Assembly (NCBI GenBank): GCA_003139775.1
Contig: PLGI01000039.1
Coordinates: 245 to 55,475 of the forward strand
Direction of reading: 5' to 3'
Origin: Syntrophaceae bacterium
GTDB lineage: Bacteria; Desulfobacterota; Syntrophia; Syntrophales; Smithellaceae
Length of the DNA: 55,231 nucleotides
Position 1 is the stretch's first letter. Every line of letters starts with the position of its first letter. The notes beneath the pieces were generated by a model, which worked only from the letters and a program-made list of their open reading frames with translations, made no database searches and was not told the DNA's origin. This document shows positions 17,025-25,287 of this stretch, piece after piece. A program made the translations under genes and the position numbers.

Positions 17025-17498
17025 TTATATTGGCTCTATATGCTCCAGCACTAAAGCATCCTTTATTTCGATGCATCCTTTAATGCTTTGGGCGGCAGGA
17101 CAAAACTGTAAATAAGAAGAAAAAGCCGTCTGCGCTTCGGGCACTTTTTCCGTATGTATCTTCAGATGATATTTAACGCGAATCTGGGTTATTTTAAGAA
17201 CACCACCGAAGTTTTCGATATCTCCTTCCACATCAGCATGATAACGATCCTCAGAAGTTGAAATTTTATCTCTGGCCAGTAGCGTGGACAGTGTTCCCAT
17301 CATGCAGGCACCTGTCGCCGCGATAATATGATCAAGCGTTGCGGCATGTTCTTTTTCCGGCTCTATTTTATAAAATTTCTTTATCCCTCCATGGACTCCA
17401 TAGTAAATCGGCTCATCAAGCCCCTCAATTAGTGCTTTTCTTGTGGGGCCAATTCCCCGTATAATTTTAATGCGTGATGTATGGACTACTTCTCCCAT
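17025..17498 (-). CDS. OsmC family protein, second paralogue
   Basis: 157 residues. Family motifs: PEKEHAATLDHIIAATGACM with the first redox cysteine and FCPAAQSIKG with the second, spaced as in OsmC proteins. Likely a thiol-dependent peroxidase. ATG 17498 has a strong GGGGAGG just ahead. MarC lies upstream on the same strand with a 74-bp gap containing a hairpin, so they may or may not be one transcript. Confidence 0.85.
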   Translation of the reverse strand: MGEVVHTSRIKIIRGIGPTRKALIEGLDEPIYYGVHGGIKKFYKIEPEKEHAATLDHIIAATGACMMGTLSTLLARDKISTSEDRYHADVEGDIENFGGVLKITQIRVKYHLKIHTEKVPEAQTAFSSYLQFCPAAQSIKGCIEIKDALVLEHIEPI

Positions 17499-17547
17499 TT
17501 GACACCTCCCCTTGTTATTTTACGGAATATAATCAGCCTTAGTAAAG

Positions 17548-17571
17548 CCCTCGCCCAGCTGGAGCCGAGGG
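17548..17571. terminator. Hairpin between marC and osmC genes
   Basis: CCCTCG (17548-17553) pairs with CGAGGG (17566-17571) around GCTGG; it starts 2 bp beyond the MarC stop. It resembles the CCCCCGGCTTCAGCCGGGGGATTAA hairpin of repeat family P in shape and in the trailing GATTAAA, so it may be a degenerate partial copy. No T-run, so termination is uncertain. Confidence 0.4.
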
Positions 17572-17572
17572 A

Positions 17573-18166
17573 TTAAAATTTAATACCTTGAACAATAAAT
17601 ATGGCAATACCCCTGCGGATAATCATTACGGCGATTGCCGCTAGAAGCAGGCTGGTTATTTTGGATATTGTCTTTGAACCTGTTTTACCAAGAACACGAT
17701 TGATCAATGGAGCTGAAAGAAAAATACCACCGGCGATCAAAATATTGATAATAATCGCCAGAGATGTAATGACCAAAGTGTGCTCATTAATTAGAAGCAT
17801 TGACGTGGTCAACACCGCCGGCCCTGTTATCAGCGGCACACCGATGGGCACGGCGCCCATGCTATCCAGATCGATAGGATATGGACTTTTATCGGTGGAA
17901 ATAATTTCTCTGATCGAGATTATTAAAAGGAGCATCCCGCCGGCGATCATGAAATCGGCAACCGTGATACCGAGCAAGTTCAGTATTATTGTACCCAAGG
18001 CAATAAAGGCCAGAGCAACAATTAATGCCGTAATCATCGATTGAAAAACAACACGCCTGATTTTTTGCGGCTCAATCCCCTCGGTCAGATTTATAAATAG
18101 CGGCAAAACGCCAAAAGCATTTACGGCTACAAAAAGAGGCACAAAACACAACCAAAATGATTTCAT
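17573..18166 (-). CDS. MarC family integral membrane protein
   Basis: 197 residues with six predicted membrane helices and the family pattern: N-terminal FVAVNAFGVLPLFINLTEG, LLLIISIREI, and the central AVPIGVPLITGPAVLTT motif. MarC/UPF0056 proteins sit in the inner membrane; their transport substrate is unknown and an early link to multiple antibiotic resistance was not confirmed. ATG 18166. A hairpin repeat lies upstream in the promoter region. Confidence 0.9.
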   Translation of the reverse strand: MKSFWLCFVPLFVAVNAFGVLPLFINLTEGIEPQKIRRVVFQSMITALIVALAFIALGTIILNLLGITVADFMIAGGMLLLIISIREIISTDKSPYPIDLDSMGAVPIGVPLITGPAVLTTSMLLINEHTLVITSLAIIINILIAGGIFLSAPLINRVLGKTGSKTISKITSLLLAAIAVMIIRRGIAIFIVQGIKF

Positions 18167-18237
18167 TATATTAAGAGTTCCTAATGTTTAATCTATTTAG
18201 TTATATTATATCAGATTACTTTAAAAATGTTGCAAAT

Positions 18238-18324
18238 AATGAGACCCAAGTTTCAGAAGCATAGCGCGCTGAAACTTGTTGGTCGAATTATCCCCGAAGC
18301 GAAGCGTAGTGGGATAAATGACAC
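18238..18324. repeat. Modular hairpin repeat, uninserted form
   Basis: GAGACC leads into a perfect 10-bp stem, CAAGTTTCAG (18247-18256) and CTGAAACTTG (18269-18278), then GTCGAATTATCCC with a second hairpin to GTGGGAT and a trailing ATGACACCC. This copy has no TAACCT-AGGTCA unit in its loop and serves as the empty reference for copies that do, such as 3840-3944 and 26880-26940. Confidence 0.8.
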
Positions 18325-18462
18325 CCTTCACTCTTCTCTTTTTCCCGGCACCCAGCAAAAATATTAATTGAAATAAAATAAATTGGGCATATATATAATC
18401 ACGTGGATTTTTAAATACATTATTTTCCGAGTGACCCATAAAATAAAAAAGCGAGGTGAACT

Positions 18463-18963
18463 ATGAAGAAGAAAGATTATCTCCGGCTGGTATTAATTTT
18501 GGCCATCTTTTTTTTAGCCTTGGGTGGCTGGCTGCTTCATCTGCGGATACATCCGATTGCCAAAGACGCGGAAAATTACATACCCCTTCTCGCCGGGTGT
18601 ATCAGCGTGATCGTCATTCCTGTTTTATTTATTTTTCGATCAACAATTCCTTTTGCTTATCTTCTCAATGGCATGACGGTAATCATCGGCACAATCACTA
18701 TGACTCATTTTTCCATTGAAAACCACCCGCCAGTATGGACTATACAGACAATCTTGTTGGGAACTTGCCTACCTGATATTCTGATGCTTTGGGGGAAATT
18801 TGCCGTGGGCAAAGCCCTTTTTGATCTTGATCCTGTAATAAACCGGCCCGACGCGCCGATGAGCAGCGGCAGATTTTTCCGTTTTCCGAATATGGGTTTT
18901 TGGTTTGCGCATCTTATCACATTAACCGCCGTTTACCTTATCGGTAGTTATTTTTGGAAATAG
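18463..18963 (+). CDS. Hypothetical multi-pass membrane protein
   Basis: 166 residues with about five hydrophobic segments (starting LVLILAIFFLALGGWLL and ending LITLTAVYLIGSYFW). A conserved-looking loop IRPDAPM-like (NRPDAPMSSGRFFRFPN) lies before the last helix. No family recognised. GCGAGGTG precedes ATG 18463. Its TAG stop is embedded in the ribosome binding site of a 28-codon gene, so the two are probably translated as a pair. Function unknown. Confidence 0.7.
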   Translation: MKKKDYLRLVLILAIFFLALGGWLLHLRIHPIAKDAENYIPLLAGCISVIVIPVLFIFRSTIPFAYLLNGMTVIIGTITMTHFSIENHPPVWTIQTILLGTCLPDILMLWGKFAVGKALFDLDPVINRPDAPMSSGRFFRFPNMGFWFAHLITLTAVYLIGSYFWK

Positions 18964-18972
18964 GAGGGCATC

Positions 18973-19059
18973 ATGAAATATTTTATATTATTCCAGCCAG
19001 GCTGGTGGGTATTACATGTTCTCGCAATCCTGCTGCTTCTCTTGATCGGTCATCTGTAA
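18973..19059 (+). CDS. 28-residue single-span membrane miniprotein
   Basis: ATG 18973 to TAA 19059. The peptide starts MKYFILFQPGWWVLHVLAI and continues in a leucine-rich run, one clear membrane helix with a short polar start. It has one of the best ribosome sites in the window, TAGGAGGG, overlapping the stop of the preceding membrane-protein gene. That coupling argues it is real, possibly a small partner subunit. No family recognised. Confidence 0.55.
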   Translation: MKYFILFQPGWWVLHVLAILLLLLIGHL

Positions 19060-19095
19060 ACCGCCAAGTAGAGTCCGAAATCCAGTTTTCCTTCT

Positions 19096-19259
19096 CCCCC
19101 TTTTGTAAAGGGGGATTGAGGGGGATTCAATGACATTAGTTGAAAATGAGTGTAACGAAATTTGAAACGTAAATGGAATTGTCCCTTGTGCGGAGCACAT
19201 AGGGATCTCCCTACATGCCGATACAAAATCTCCCCTAACCCCTCTTTATAAAAGAGGGG
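19096..19259. repeat. CCCCCTTTT/AAAGGGGG hairpin repeat pair
   Basis: Two related palindromes facing each other: CCCCCTTTTGTAAAGGGGG (19096-19114) followed by ATTGAGGGGGATTC, and CCCCTCTTTATAAAAGAGGGG (19239-19259) preceded by ATCTCCCCTAAC. Between them lie ATGGAATTGTCCC...TAGGGAT of the modular hairpin family. The outer palindrome type is the host for a triple nested insertion at 27.0 kb. Confidence 0.7.
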
Positions 19260-19379
19260 AATCCAGAAAAAATCTTCACCCTTTTCATTACTCATTTAAT
19301 AGTTGCATTGTTTTCAATAATTTGCATAAATGAGTCCCAATCTTAATAAAAACACATATTCCCGTTGTGAGGTTTGTCT

Positions 19380-19787
19380 ATGATCGAAAATACCATAGCA
19401 GCATGGCACAAAATAATTAAAACGAAGGATGCAGCCGGTTTGGATAATATTCTGGCTGATAATGTTGTCTTCCATTCCCCGATTGTTCATACGCCACAAG
19501 AGGGAAAGCCAATCACCATACTTTATCTTACCGCGGCACTTTATGTTTTTAATAATGACAGCTTTAAATATTTAAAAGAGGTTATTTCGGGCAACAATGC
19601 CGTTTTGGAGTTTTCTACGGTGATAGAAGGAATCACCGTTAATGGCGTGGACATGATCACCTGGGGCGCGGATGGCAGGATTACCGAATTCAAAGTCATG
19701 GTTCGCCCGCTCAAAGCCATCAACCTAATCCATAAAATAATGAAACTCGAGCTTCAGAAACAAAGTACACTGAAGCTCGGAAGTTGA
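19380..19787 (+). CDS. NTF2-like / SnoaL-type small protein
   Basis: 135 residues from ATG 19380 (TGAGG about 8 bp ahead; a TTG at 19374 is less likely). The sequence has the NTF2-like alpha/beta order: an N-terminal helix with WHKIIKTKDAAGLDNILADNV, then FHSPIVHTPQEGK, and a C-terminal strand TWGADGRITEFKVMVRPLKA. Such folds bind or isomerise small ligands; this one has no assigned substrate. The last few codons (LKLGS) are encoded by the edge of an intergenic repeat, so the tail is probably not ancestral. Confidence 0.7.
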   Translation: MIENTIAAWHKIIKTKDAAGLDNILADNVVFHSPIVHTPQEGKPITILYLTAALYVFNNDSFKYLKEVISGNNAVLEFSTVIEGITVNGVDMITWGADGRITEFKVMVRPLKAINLIHKIMKLELQKQSTLKLGS

Positions 19788-19817
19788 ATTATCCCCGAAG
19801 CATAGCGTAGTGGGATG
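19765..19817. repeat. Modular hairpin repeat overlapping a gene end
   Basis: CTGAAGCTCGGAAGTTGAATTATCCCCGAAGCATAGCGTAGTGGGAT repeats the GAATTATCCCC...GTGGGAT hairpin seen at 18.28 kb. It begins inside the coding region of the NTF2-like gene and supplies its stop codon. Short form without an inserted TAACCT-AGGTCA unit. Confidence 0.65.
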
Positions 19818-19859
19818 ATGGGAGAGATGCTGCAAAAGATTAAATGAAAGGAAATTGAC

Positions 19860-20678
19860 ATGCCTTATTCAAAATATACAACATTAGTTCATATTTTAGA
19901 CCAAATTCGGAGAGAAGCCCCGTCGGAATACAAAAGATATCATGTATTAGAAACTGACACAGATAAACTAGATCAAGCTAGATCAAGAACTTTTATTCAT
20001 TTATTTTTAAAAGTTCGGTTTGGCCTGCTTGATTTTAAAGAGAGAGAATATTTCATAACAGACCAGTCCTTTGACGGTGGTGTAGATGCTTATTTTATCA
20101 ATGAAGAAAATAAAAGAGTTTATTTCATCCAATCGAAATTTAGGACAAACAAAGATAACTTTCAGGAAAAAGATATTTCGTTTGACGAACTACTAAGAAT
20201 GGATGTTGACAGAATTACCGAAGGAAAAGAAACTGACGAAGATGGTAACAAGTATAATGGCAAAATAAAACAACTTCAAAGAGACATTAACAATGTCTCT
20301 GACATAGGACGATATTCTTATGAAATAATAATACTTGCCAATCTAAAAGACTGCTCACCCAGTCAATTAAGAAGAATGACAGGTGTTTTTTCTGCAACAG
20401 TATTTGACTGTGAAAGAACATATAACGAGTTAGTTTTCCCTGTCGTCTCAGGTAGCTACTATAATGAAAAAGAGCTTTGTATTCGTCTGAATTTGTCAAA
20501 TACGACTCTTTCTAGTTCCAGAATAAGTTATAATGTTAATACCAAATTTAAATCTTGCGATATAAGTATAGTTTTTGTGTCAACAAGCGAGATAGGAAAC
20601 ATTTTATATAAATACAAGAACTCTATTTTAAAAATGAACCTCCCCGCAGCAAGCTGCGGGGTATCTCATGGTTGGTAG
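19860..20678 (+). pseudogene. AIPR abortive-infection protein, N-terminal fragment
   Basis: 272 codons, of which the first 257 are original. The N-terminal part has a PD-(D/E)xK nuclease-like core (FDGGVDAYFI with Asp76, then YFIQSKF with Gln91 and Lys93), as in Mrr-type domains attached to AIPR proteins. The frame then runs into a 98-bp palindromic insert and stops after 15 foreign residues. Removing the insert joins this frame to the fragment downstream (NSIL then FNPRSYLEL), giving about 620 residues, normal for the family. AIPR proteins (PF10592) are linked to phage-resistance abortive infection. The gene is AT-rich relative to its neighbours. As it stands it is probably non-functional. 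Confidence 0.8.
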
Positions 20679-20729
20679 CTACTCTCCAAGCGAAGCAAGC
20701 TTCGGGGAATATTACCCGGAGAGATTTAA
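20632..20729. mobile_element. 98-bp palindromic insert in the AIPR gene, flanked by TTTAA repeats
   Basis: Two hairpins: CCCCGCAGC/GCTGCGGGG (20642-20661) and CGAAGC/GCTTCG (20691-20704), the second framed by CTCTCC and GGAGAG (20682-20687, 20718-20723). TTTAA occurs on both sides (20627-20631 and 20725-20729), consistent with a 5-bp target duplication. The length of 98 (2 modulo 3) explains the frame break. GC content is much higher than in the host gene. Confidence 0.75.
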
Positions 20730-21820
20730 TATTCAATCCAAGGAGTTATTTGGAACTTGCTAATAACACTGTTAACAAAGATATATCAAAAACAATAACA
20801 GAACGAACAACAAATGAATTCGCATTATTCAACAATGGCATAACCATGTTGTCTGAAGGCACTAATTTTAATGAAAGAGTCGGGGCTAAAGATCAAGCCC
20901 AAGTAGTTGTGACAAATCCTCAAATCATTAATGGTGGGCAAACGGCATACACACTCAGCAGACTTTATGAGCAATCAATAAAAGGCTTAATCCCCCTCAA
21001 TATTTTTGACAATAAAGAGGTATTAGTCAAAATTATCACTTTTAATATTGAACCAGGAGATGACGAGGCACAGCGACTTTCATTGATTGAAGATATTTCA
21101 AAAGCGACAAATCAACAGACACCTGTTGATGAAGCAGATAGAAGGTCAAATGACAAAATCCAAATTGAAATACAAAAAGAATTATTTGAAAGATATGGAT
21201 TTTATTACGAAAGAAAAAGGGGTGAGTATGCAGATGGTATTCGCGAAAAATATATTAACAGGTCTCAAATTGTTGACAGAGACACATTCTTAAGACTTTG
21301 CCTGGCATGTGATTTTCATCCAGCTGCTGCCAGACGTAACAGTTCTACAGTTTTATTTCGCGAAGATAATTTCTCTAAAATATTGTCAGACAAAAACCGA
21401 GCTCATGAATATTTTTTCGCTTACCGATGCTATTTATTATTGAACGATATTGAAAGACAATTCACAAAAGAACCAAATAATCAATTTGGCGTAGTAAATT
21501 ATGGTCAAGCCTTACGGTACGGGAAATATGCTGTTATTTCCGTTTGTAATTTATTATCACAAGATAAAACACTTGAAAGTGTAAAACAACTAGTAGAACT
21601 CATTTTGTCGAATTGGCTGAAGTTTGAGTCATACGCTATTTCTATGCCAACGAACTCAGCATATTTCAGAATATATATTGATCCGGACACCGAAGAGAAA
21701 CAAAAGGAGTTGAACTATTCTGGTTATTACAAAGGTCGAACTTTAGATTTAGATTTAGTCAAATTCTTTATTGAGATACCAATGAAAAAGCAAGAAGGTG
21801 AACAAGGCGATGCACATTAA
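20672..21820 (+). pseudogene. AIPR abortive-infection protein, C-terminal fragment
   Basis: Reading frame of 382 codons; the first 19-20 are encoded by the insert and the rest is the AIPR domain proper: FNPRSYLELANNTVNKDIS, FALFNNGITML, and NPQIINGGQTAYTLSRLYE, the conserved asparagine/glycine motifs of PF10592. The apparent ATG at 20672 lies inside the palindromic insert and has GTATCTC before it, not a ribosome site, so independent translation is doubtful. Together with the upstream fragment it represents one interrupted defence gene. Confidence 0.8.
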
Positions 21821-21892
21821 CGAATCTGGAGACGCCAGACTAGTTATTTTTCTTGACAATCACAATCGACGAACCACGCTTAGTAGTATTCT

Positions 21893-21941
21893 GGATTCCC
21901 GCCTTCATACCCTAAAGGGCATCTGCGACGGGAATGACAGG
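21893..21941. repeat. GATTCCCGCC...CGGGAATGAC hairpin repeat, copy 2
   Basis: GGATTCCCGCCTTCATA, then ACCCTAAAGGGCA (21909-21921), TCTGCGA and CGGGAATGAC. Almost the same as 7286-7331. The central ACCCTAAAGGGCATCTGCGAC has the same tail (CATCTGCGAC) as the TAACCT-AGGTCA unit at 3877-3899, showing that both are versions of one insertable unit. Confidence 0.75.
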
Positions 21942-21974
21942 CGAAGGTAAAAGACGCGCAAGGCGGCGCTGTTT

Positions 21975-22826
21975 ATGATAAGGATTCCCGAAAAAATAAT
22001 CGATTTCCATGTGCATCTGTTTCCGGATAAACTTTTTGACGCCATATGGGATTCCTTTGTTAGAAATTATAACTGGAACATAATTCATCGATATTATTAC
22101 GAGGAGTGCATCGCGCGTCTGAGGCAATCAGGCGTCAGTACAATTGTTTATTCCAACTACGCCCACCGTGCCGGTATCGCAGAAGGACTGAACCGGTGGA
22201 ACATAAAAATCCTTGAGGAATATGAAGATCTCTATTGTTTCGCGGCGTATCACCCGGACGATGATAATGCGCTGGAAATGGCAGAAAGGCTTCTCGAAAA
22301 CCCGAAGATACTCGGGTTCAAGCTCCATCTTCTTGTCTAGAATTTTTATCCGTCCGACGCGCGTCTCTTCCCCCTGTACGAGATAGTAATCAGAAAAAAT
22401 AAACACATATTGTTTCACACGGGAACTGGACCGGTGGGGAATAAATATGTCGGTCTTGAACATTTCATGAAAGTGGTAAAAAAATTCCCGGAACTCCCCG
22501 CCACTGTTGCCCATCTGGGAGCGCATGAATACGCCGGTTTCATCGAGCTTCTTGACTGGTGTCCGCGATTGTACCTGGACACCGCTTTCTGTTTTATGTC
22601 GCCGCCGTATACGGGATATAACCTGGGTTCTGATTATCTTGAAAAATATAAATCAAGAATTTTATACGGGTCGGATTATCCGAACCTGATAATGCCGTGG
22701 GAGGATGAGATTGAGAATCTGCTTAAAATGAACCTCTCGCAGGAATTTTACGATAAAATTTTTTATGATAACGGCATGGCCCTGATCCGTTCTCTGGCTG
22801 GAAAAAAGGAAGGTCTTATCAATTGA
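21975..22826 (+). pseudogene. Amidohydrolase (TIM-barrel) interrupted by one in-frame TAG
   Basis: 283 codons in a single frame, broken only by TAG at 22338-22340. Before it: the metal motif DFHVHLF (His12, His14) and the strand GFKLHLLV; after it, without any shift: NFYPSDARLFPLYE, FHTGTGPVG, AHLGAHEYAGF and the late metal ligand YGSDYPN. This is the order of PF04909 amidohydrolases, whose metal centre hydrolyses or decarboxylates cyclic or aromatic substrates. Related proteins read roughly KLHPLVQNFYP, so the TAG likely replaces a CAG (Gln) by one C-to-T change. Termination there would lose half the active site. Readthrough or sequencing error would restore a full protein. A SET-domain gene overlaps the end by one base. 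Confidence 0.8.
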
Positions 22827-23335
22827 TGCAAGTTGCGAAAAAATTAAAGCCAGCCGCCAAGACGGCCAATTCCAGATCCGGAATATCTACCGGCGGTCGC
22901 CGCACTCAAGTGCGCGAATCGGGCATCCACGGCAAGGGCGTCTATGCCATCCGTCCCATCAAGGCCGGCGACAAGGTATTGGAGTATAAGGGCGAGATCA
23001 TCACCTGGAAAAAAGCTGAGGCCCGCCACCCGCATGATGCAAGCCAACCCAACCACACCTTCTATTTTCATCTGGACGATGGCCACGTCATCGACGCCAA
23101 GCACATCGGCAACTCCGCCAAATGGATCAATCATTCCTGCAAACCAAATCTGGAAGTCGAACAGAATGGCTACCGTATCTTTCTTAACGCCCTGCGCGAT
23201 ATCAAAATCGGGGAAGAACTCTCTTACGATTACGGTCTGGTGATCGATATCCGCAAGACAGCCCGGGTCAAAAAGGACTTCGCCTGCCGATGCGGCGCCA
23301 CCGGTTGCCGCGGCACTATGCTGAATTGTAAATGA
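22826..23335 (+). CDS. SET-domain protein lysine methyltransferase with post-SET motif
   Basis: 169 residues. A basic N-terminal tail (1-27, KKLKPAAKTANSRSG) precedes a SET domain: GIHGKGVYAIRPIKAGDKV, INHSCKPNLE (101-110) and GEELSYDYG (129-137). The C-terminus has the post-SET zinc motif CRCGATGC (Cys154, 156, 161), which with Cys105 would bind one Zn and close the lysine channel. SET enzymes transfer methyl groups from SAM to protein lysines. The substrate is unknown; the window also encodes an H1-like basic protein. ATG 22826 shares its A with the upstream TGA; a TTG at 22823 is less likely. GC is higher than in the preceding genes. Confidence 0.9.
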   Translation: MQVAKKLKPAAKTANSRSGISTGGRRTQVRESGIHGKGVYAIRPIKAGDKVLEYKGEIITWKKAEARHPHDASQPNHTFYFHLDDGHVIDAKHIGNSAKWINHSCKPNLEVEQNGYRIFLNALRDIKIGEELSYDYGLVIDIRKTARVKKDFACRCGATGCRGTMLNCK

Positions 23336-23429
23336 ATAGGGACAAGGGAAAACGTGAAAAGTGAAGTGTGAAAAGAAAAGATTTAAGTAAAGCCCATCCC
23401 TACCCCGCTCTTTTTTCACTATTCACTTT

Positions 23430-23456
23430 CTTCCCTCGCAGATCACGCGAGGGAAG
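23430..23456. terminator. Bidirectional hairpin between convergent genes
   Basis: Perfect 10-bp stem CTTCCCTCGC (23430-23439) / GCGAGGGAAG (23447-23456) with a 7-base loop, placed between the SET gene (plus) and the acyl-CoA synthetase gene (minus). No T-run on either side, so it is a structural guess. A GTGAAAAGTGAAGTG inverted repeat surrounds it on the SET side. Confidence 0.5.
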
Positions 23457-23469
23457 AAAGAATGGAAGG

Positions 23470-25272
23470 TTATTTTTTGTAAAGCGCTTCGATCCGATCG
23501 TTTAGTCTGTCCAGAACAACTTTACGTTTGAGTTTCATCGTCTGTGTCAGTGTGCCATTATCCAGACTGAACGGCTCCGGAAGAATCAGGAATTTTTTCG
23601 GAATTTCATAACCGCCGAACTTGCCTTTAAGTTGTTTGGTAACCGCTTCGCTGATCATATCGATAATATCCTGACGCTCCACCAGCATTTTAATGTCCGT
23701 CGGCAATCCTTTTTCTTTGGCGTAGTGCAGCAGAACATCAAAATCAGGAACGATAATGCAAATGTTGTAAGGCCGGTTCAGGCCATAAACTACAGCCTGC
23801 TGAACAAAAGAAGCCAGACAAATGTTTTCCTCCAGCGAGACAGGGAAGCAGAATTTGCCGTTTTCCAGTTTATACTGTTCTTTGATGCGGCCGGTGATGA
23901 AAAGGTATCCGTCCTTGTCCAGACGTCCGCGATCGCCGGTGCGGAAACCTCCGTCCGGTGTAAGGGCGACTTTGGTATCTTCCGGCCGGTTATGATAGCC
24001 TTTCATGACATTGGGACCGTAAATAATAATTTCACCATCCGTTGCACCTTCTTCAACCACGGAATTGTCGATGACTATTTTGACCTTGTCAATAGCCTTG
24101 CCAACGCTGCCCAGCCGGTAAGCAATAGAGCCGTTCATCGTGGCGCCCGGCGATGTTTCCGTCAGCCCGTAACAATCATAGATGGGAATGCCGATGTCGA
24201 AGAAGAACTTGGATATCTCAATATTCATGGCCGCGCTGCCGGTCATGGCGCCAATCAATCTGCCGCCCATACGTTCTTTGATTTTCCTGAAGACAATTTT
24301 ATCCGCCAGCTTGAATTTGAGATTGGTTATAAAATCGGACTGGCCTTTATCCGCGAGTTCCCGTTTTTTCTTGGCCGCCTCTACACCCATTACGAAGAGA
24401 GCTCTGGCCACTCCACCATCCTTGTTCATTTTGTTCCACAGACCGTCATAAATCCGGTTGAAAACTGTGGGGACGGCAACTATAAAGGTTGGCTTGACTG
24501 AAACTATATCATTGATAATGGTTTTGGCGCTTTCCGCCAGGCCCATCGCGCCCCCCAGACGGATAATAGCGAACAACTCAGCGGACTGGCCGAAAGTATG
24601 AGCCCAGGGCAGAATGGTCAGAGTAACAACGTCATTTTCATAGAGTTCCGGATACAATTTGAGGCCGGCATGTGCATTACTGGTGAAGTTCATGTGCATC
24701 AACAACACGCCTTTGGGATTGCCGGTTGTGCCCGATGTATAGATGAGTTCGGCCACATCTTCGGCCTTCGGACTCTTCGGAGCAACGGATTTGGCCGCGC
24801 CTTTCTTTTCGAGTGCGGCCATCGAATTCTCACCATCGGAGTCGATGATAAAAATGTGTTTAAGCGTCGGAATATCTTTCGGAAAATCCTTTATTTTCTC
24901 GTAGATTTCCGGCTTGGAAACGAAGAGGACTTTTATCCCACTGTCGGCAATGATGTATTTCCAGATCTGGACGAGTTCCGCTTCATACATGGGAACAAAA
25001 CGAGCGATGCGTCCCCAGGTAGCAAAAGCCGCAACAGGCCATTCCACTCGATTGTTGGCGATAACACCGACGACGTCTCCGTTGCCAATTCCAAGCTGGG
25101 CAAGCCCCGCACGGAGATTATTGATGCGGGTTCCTACTTCTTTATACGTCACCCATTCGTAAACACCGTTTTTGTTTTTAGTGCCGAAAAGTTTTCTATC
25201 GGCGAATTTGACGACGCTTTCTTCCCACCAATCAATCAGATTGTCAGGCTTGTCTAGTATAAAGGTATGCAT
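23470..25272 (-). CDS. Long-chain acyl-CoA synthetase (AMP-forming)
   Basis: 600 residues of the ANL adenylate-forming family. Seen: P-loop YTSGTTGNPKGVLL, the A5 motif YGLTETSPGATMNG, the A7 region FRTGDRGRLDKDGYLFITGRIKEQ, and a C-terminal lysine-bearing segment. It activates a fatty acid with ATP and CoA, as needed for beta-oxidation or lipid synthesis; the length and FITGRIKEQYKLENGKF match FadD15-type enzymes. The start is ATG 25272 because GGAGGAATTTCAT sits just before it; an upstream in-frame ATG (25287) overlaps that site. Probably a single-gene transcript. Chain-length preference cannot be seen. Confidence 0.92.
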   Translation of the reverse strand: MHTFILDKPDNLIDWWEESVVKFADRKLFGTKNKNGVYEWVTYKEVGTRINNLRAGLAQLGIGNGDVVGVIANNRVEWPVAAFATWGRIARFVPMYEAELVQIWKYIIADSGIKVLFVSKPEIYEKIKDFPKDIPTLKHIFIIDSDGENSMAALEKKGAAKSVAPKSPKAEDVAELIYTSGTTGNPKGVLLMHMNFTSNAHAGLKLYPELYENDVVTLTILPWAHTFGQSAELFAIIRLGGAMGLAESAKTIINDIVSVKPTFIVAVPTVFNRIYDGLWNKMNKDGGVARALFVMGVEAAKKKRELADKGQSDFITNLKFKLADKIVFRKIKERMGGRLIGAMTGSAAMNIEISKFFFDIGIPIYDCYGLTETSPGATMNGSIAYRLGSVGKAIDKVKIVIDNSVVEEGATDGEIIIYGPNVMKGYHNRPEDTKVALTPDGGFRTGDRGRLDKDGYLFITGRIKEQYKLENGKFCFPVSLEENICLASFVQQAVVYGLNRPYNICIIVPDFDVLLHYAKEKGLPTDIKMLVERQDIIDMISEAVTKQLKGKFGGYEIPKKFLILPEPFSLDNGTLTQTMKLKRKVVLDRLNDRIEALYKK

Positions 25273-25287
25273 ATGAAATTCCTCCAT

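Noticed and set aside
17548-17571. Full family P repeat copy between marC and osmC
   Set aside because: Only one of the hairpin modules is recognisable and its arms differ; called as a hairpin with possible P origin, not as a P copy.
22338-22340. Pyrrolysine or other programmed TAG recoding
   Set aside because: The protein family does not use pyrrolysine, the expected residue is Gln (one base change), and no downstream stem-loop or pyl gene is seen; a nonsense mutation or error is simpler.
23632-24501. 289-codon plus-strand frame opposite the acyl-CoA synthetase
   Set aside because: Antisense shadow of a clearly conserved enzyme; no ribosome site and no family resemblance. Other long antisense frames (for example opposite alaS, atpD and the M16C gene) were rejected for the same reason.
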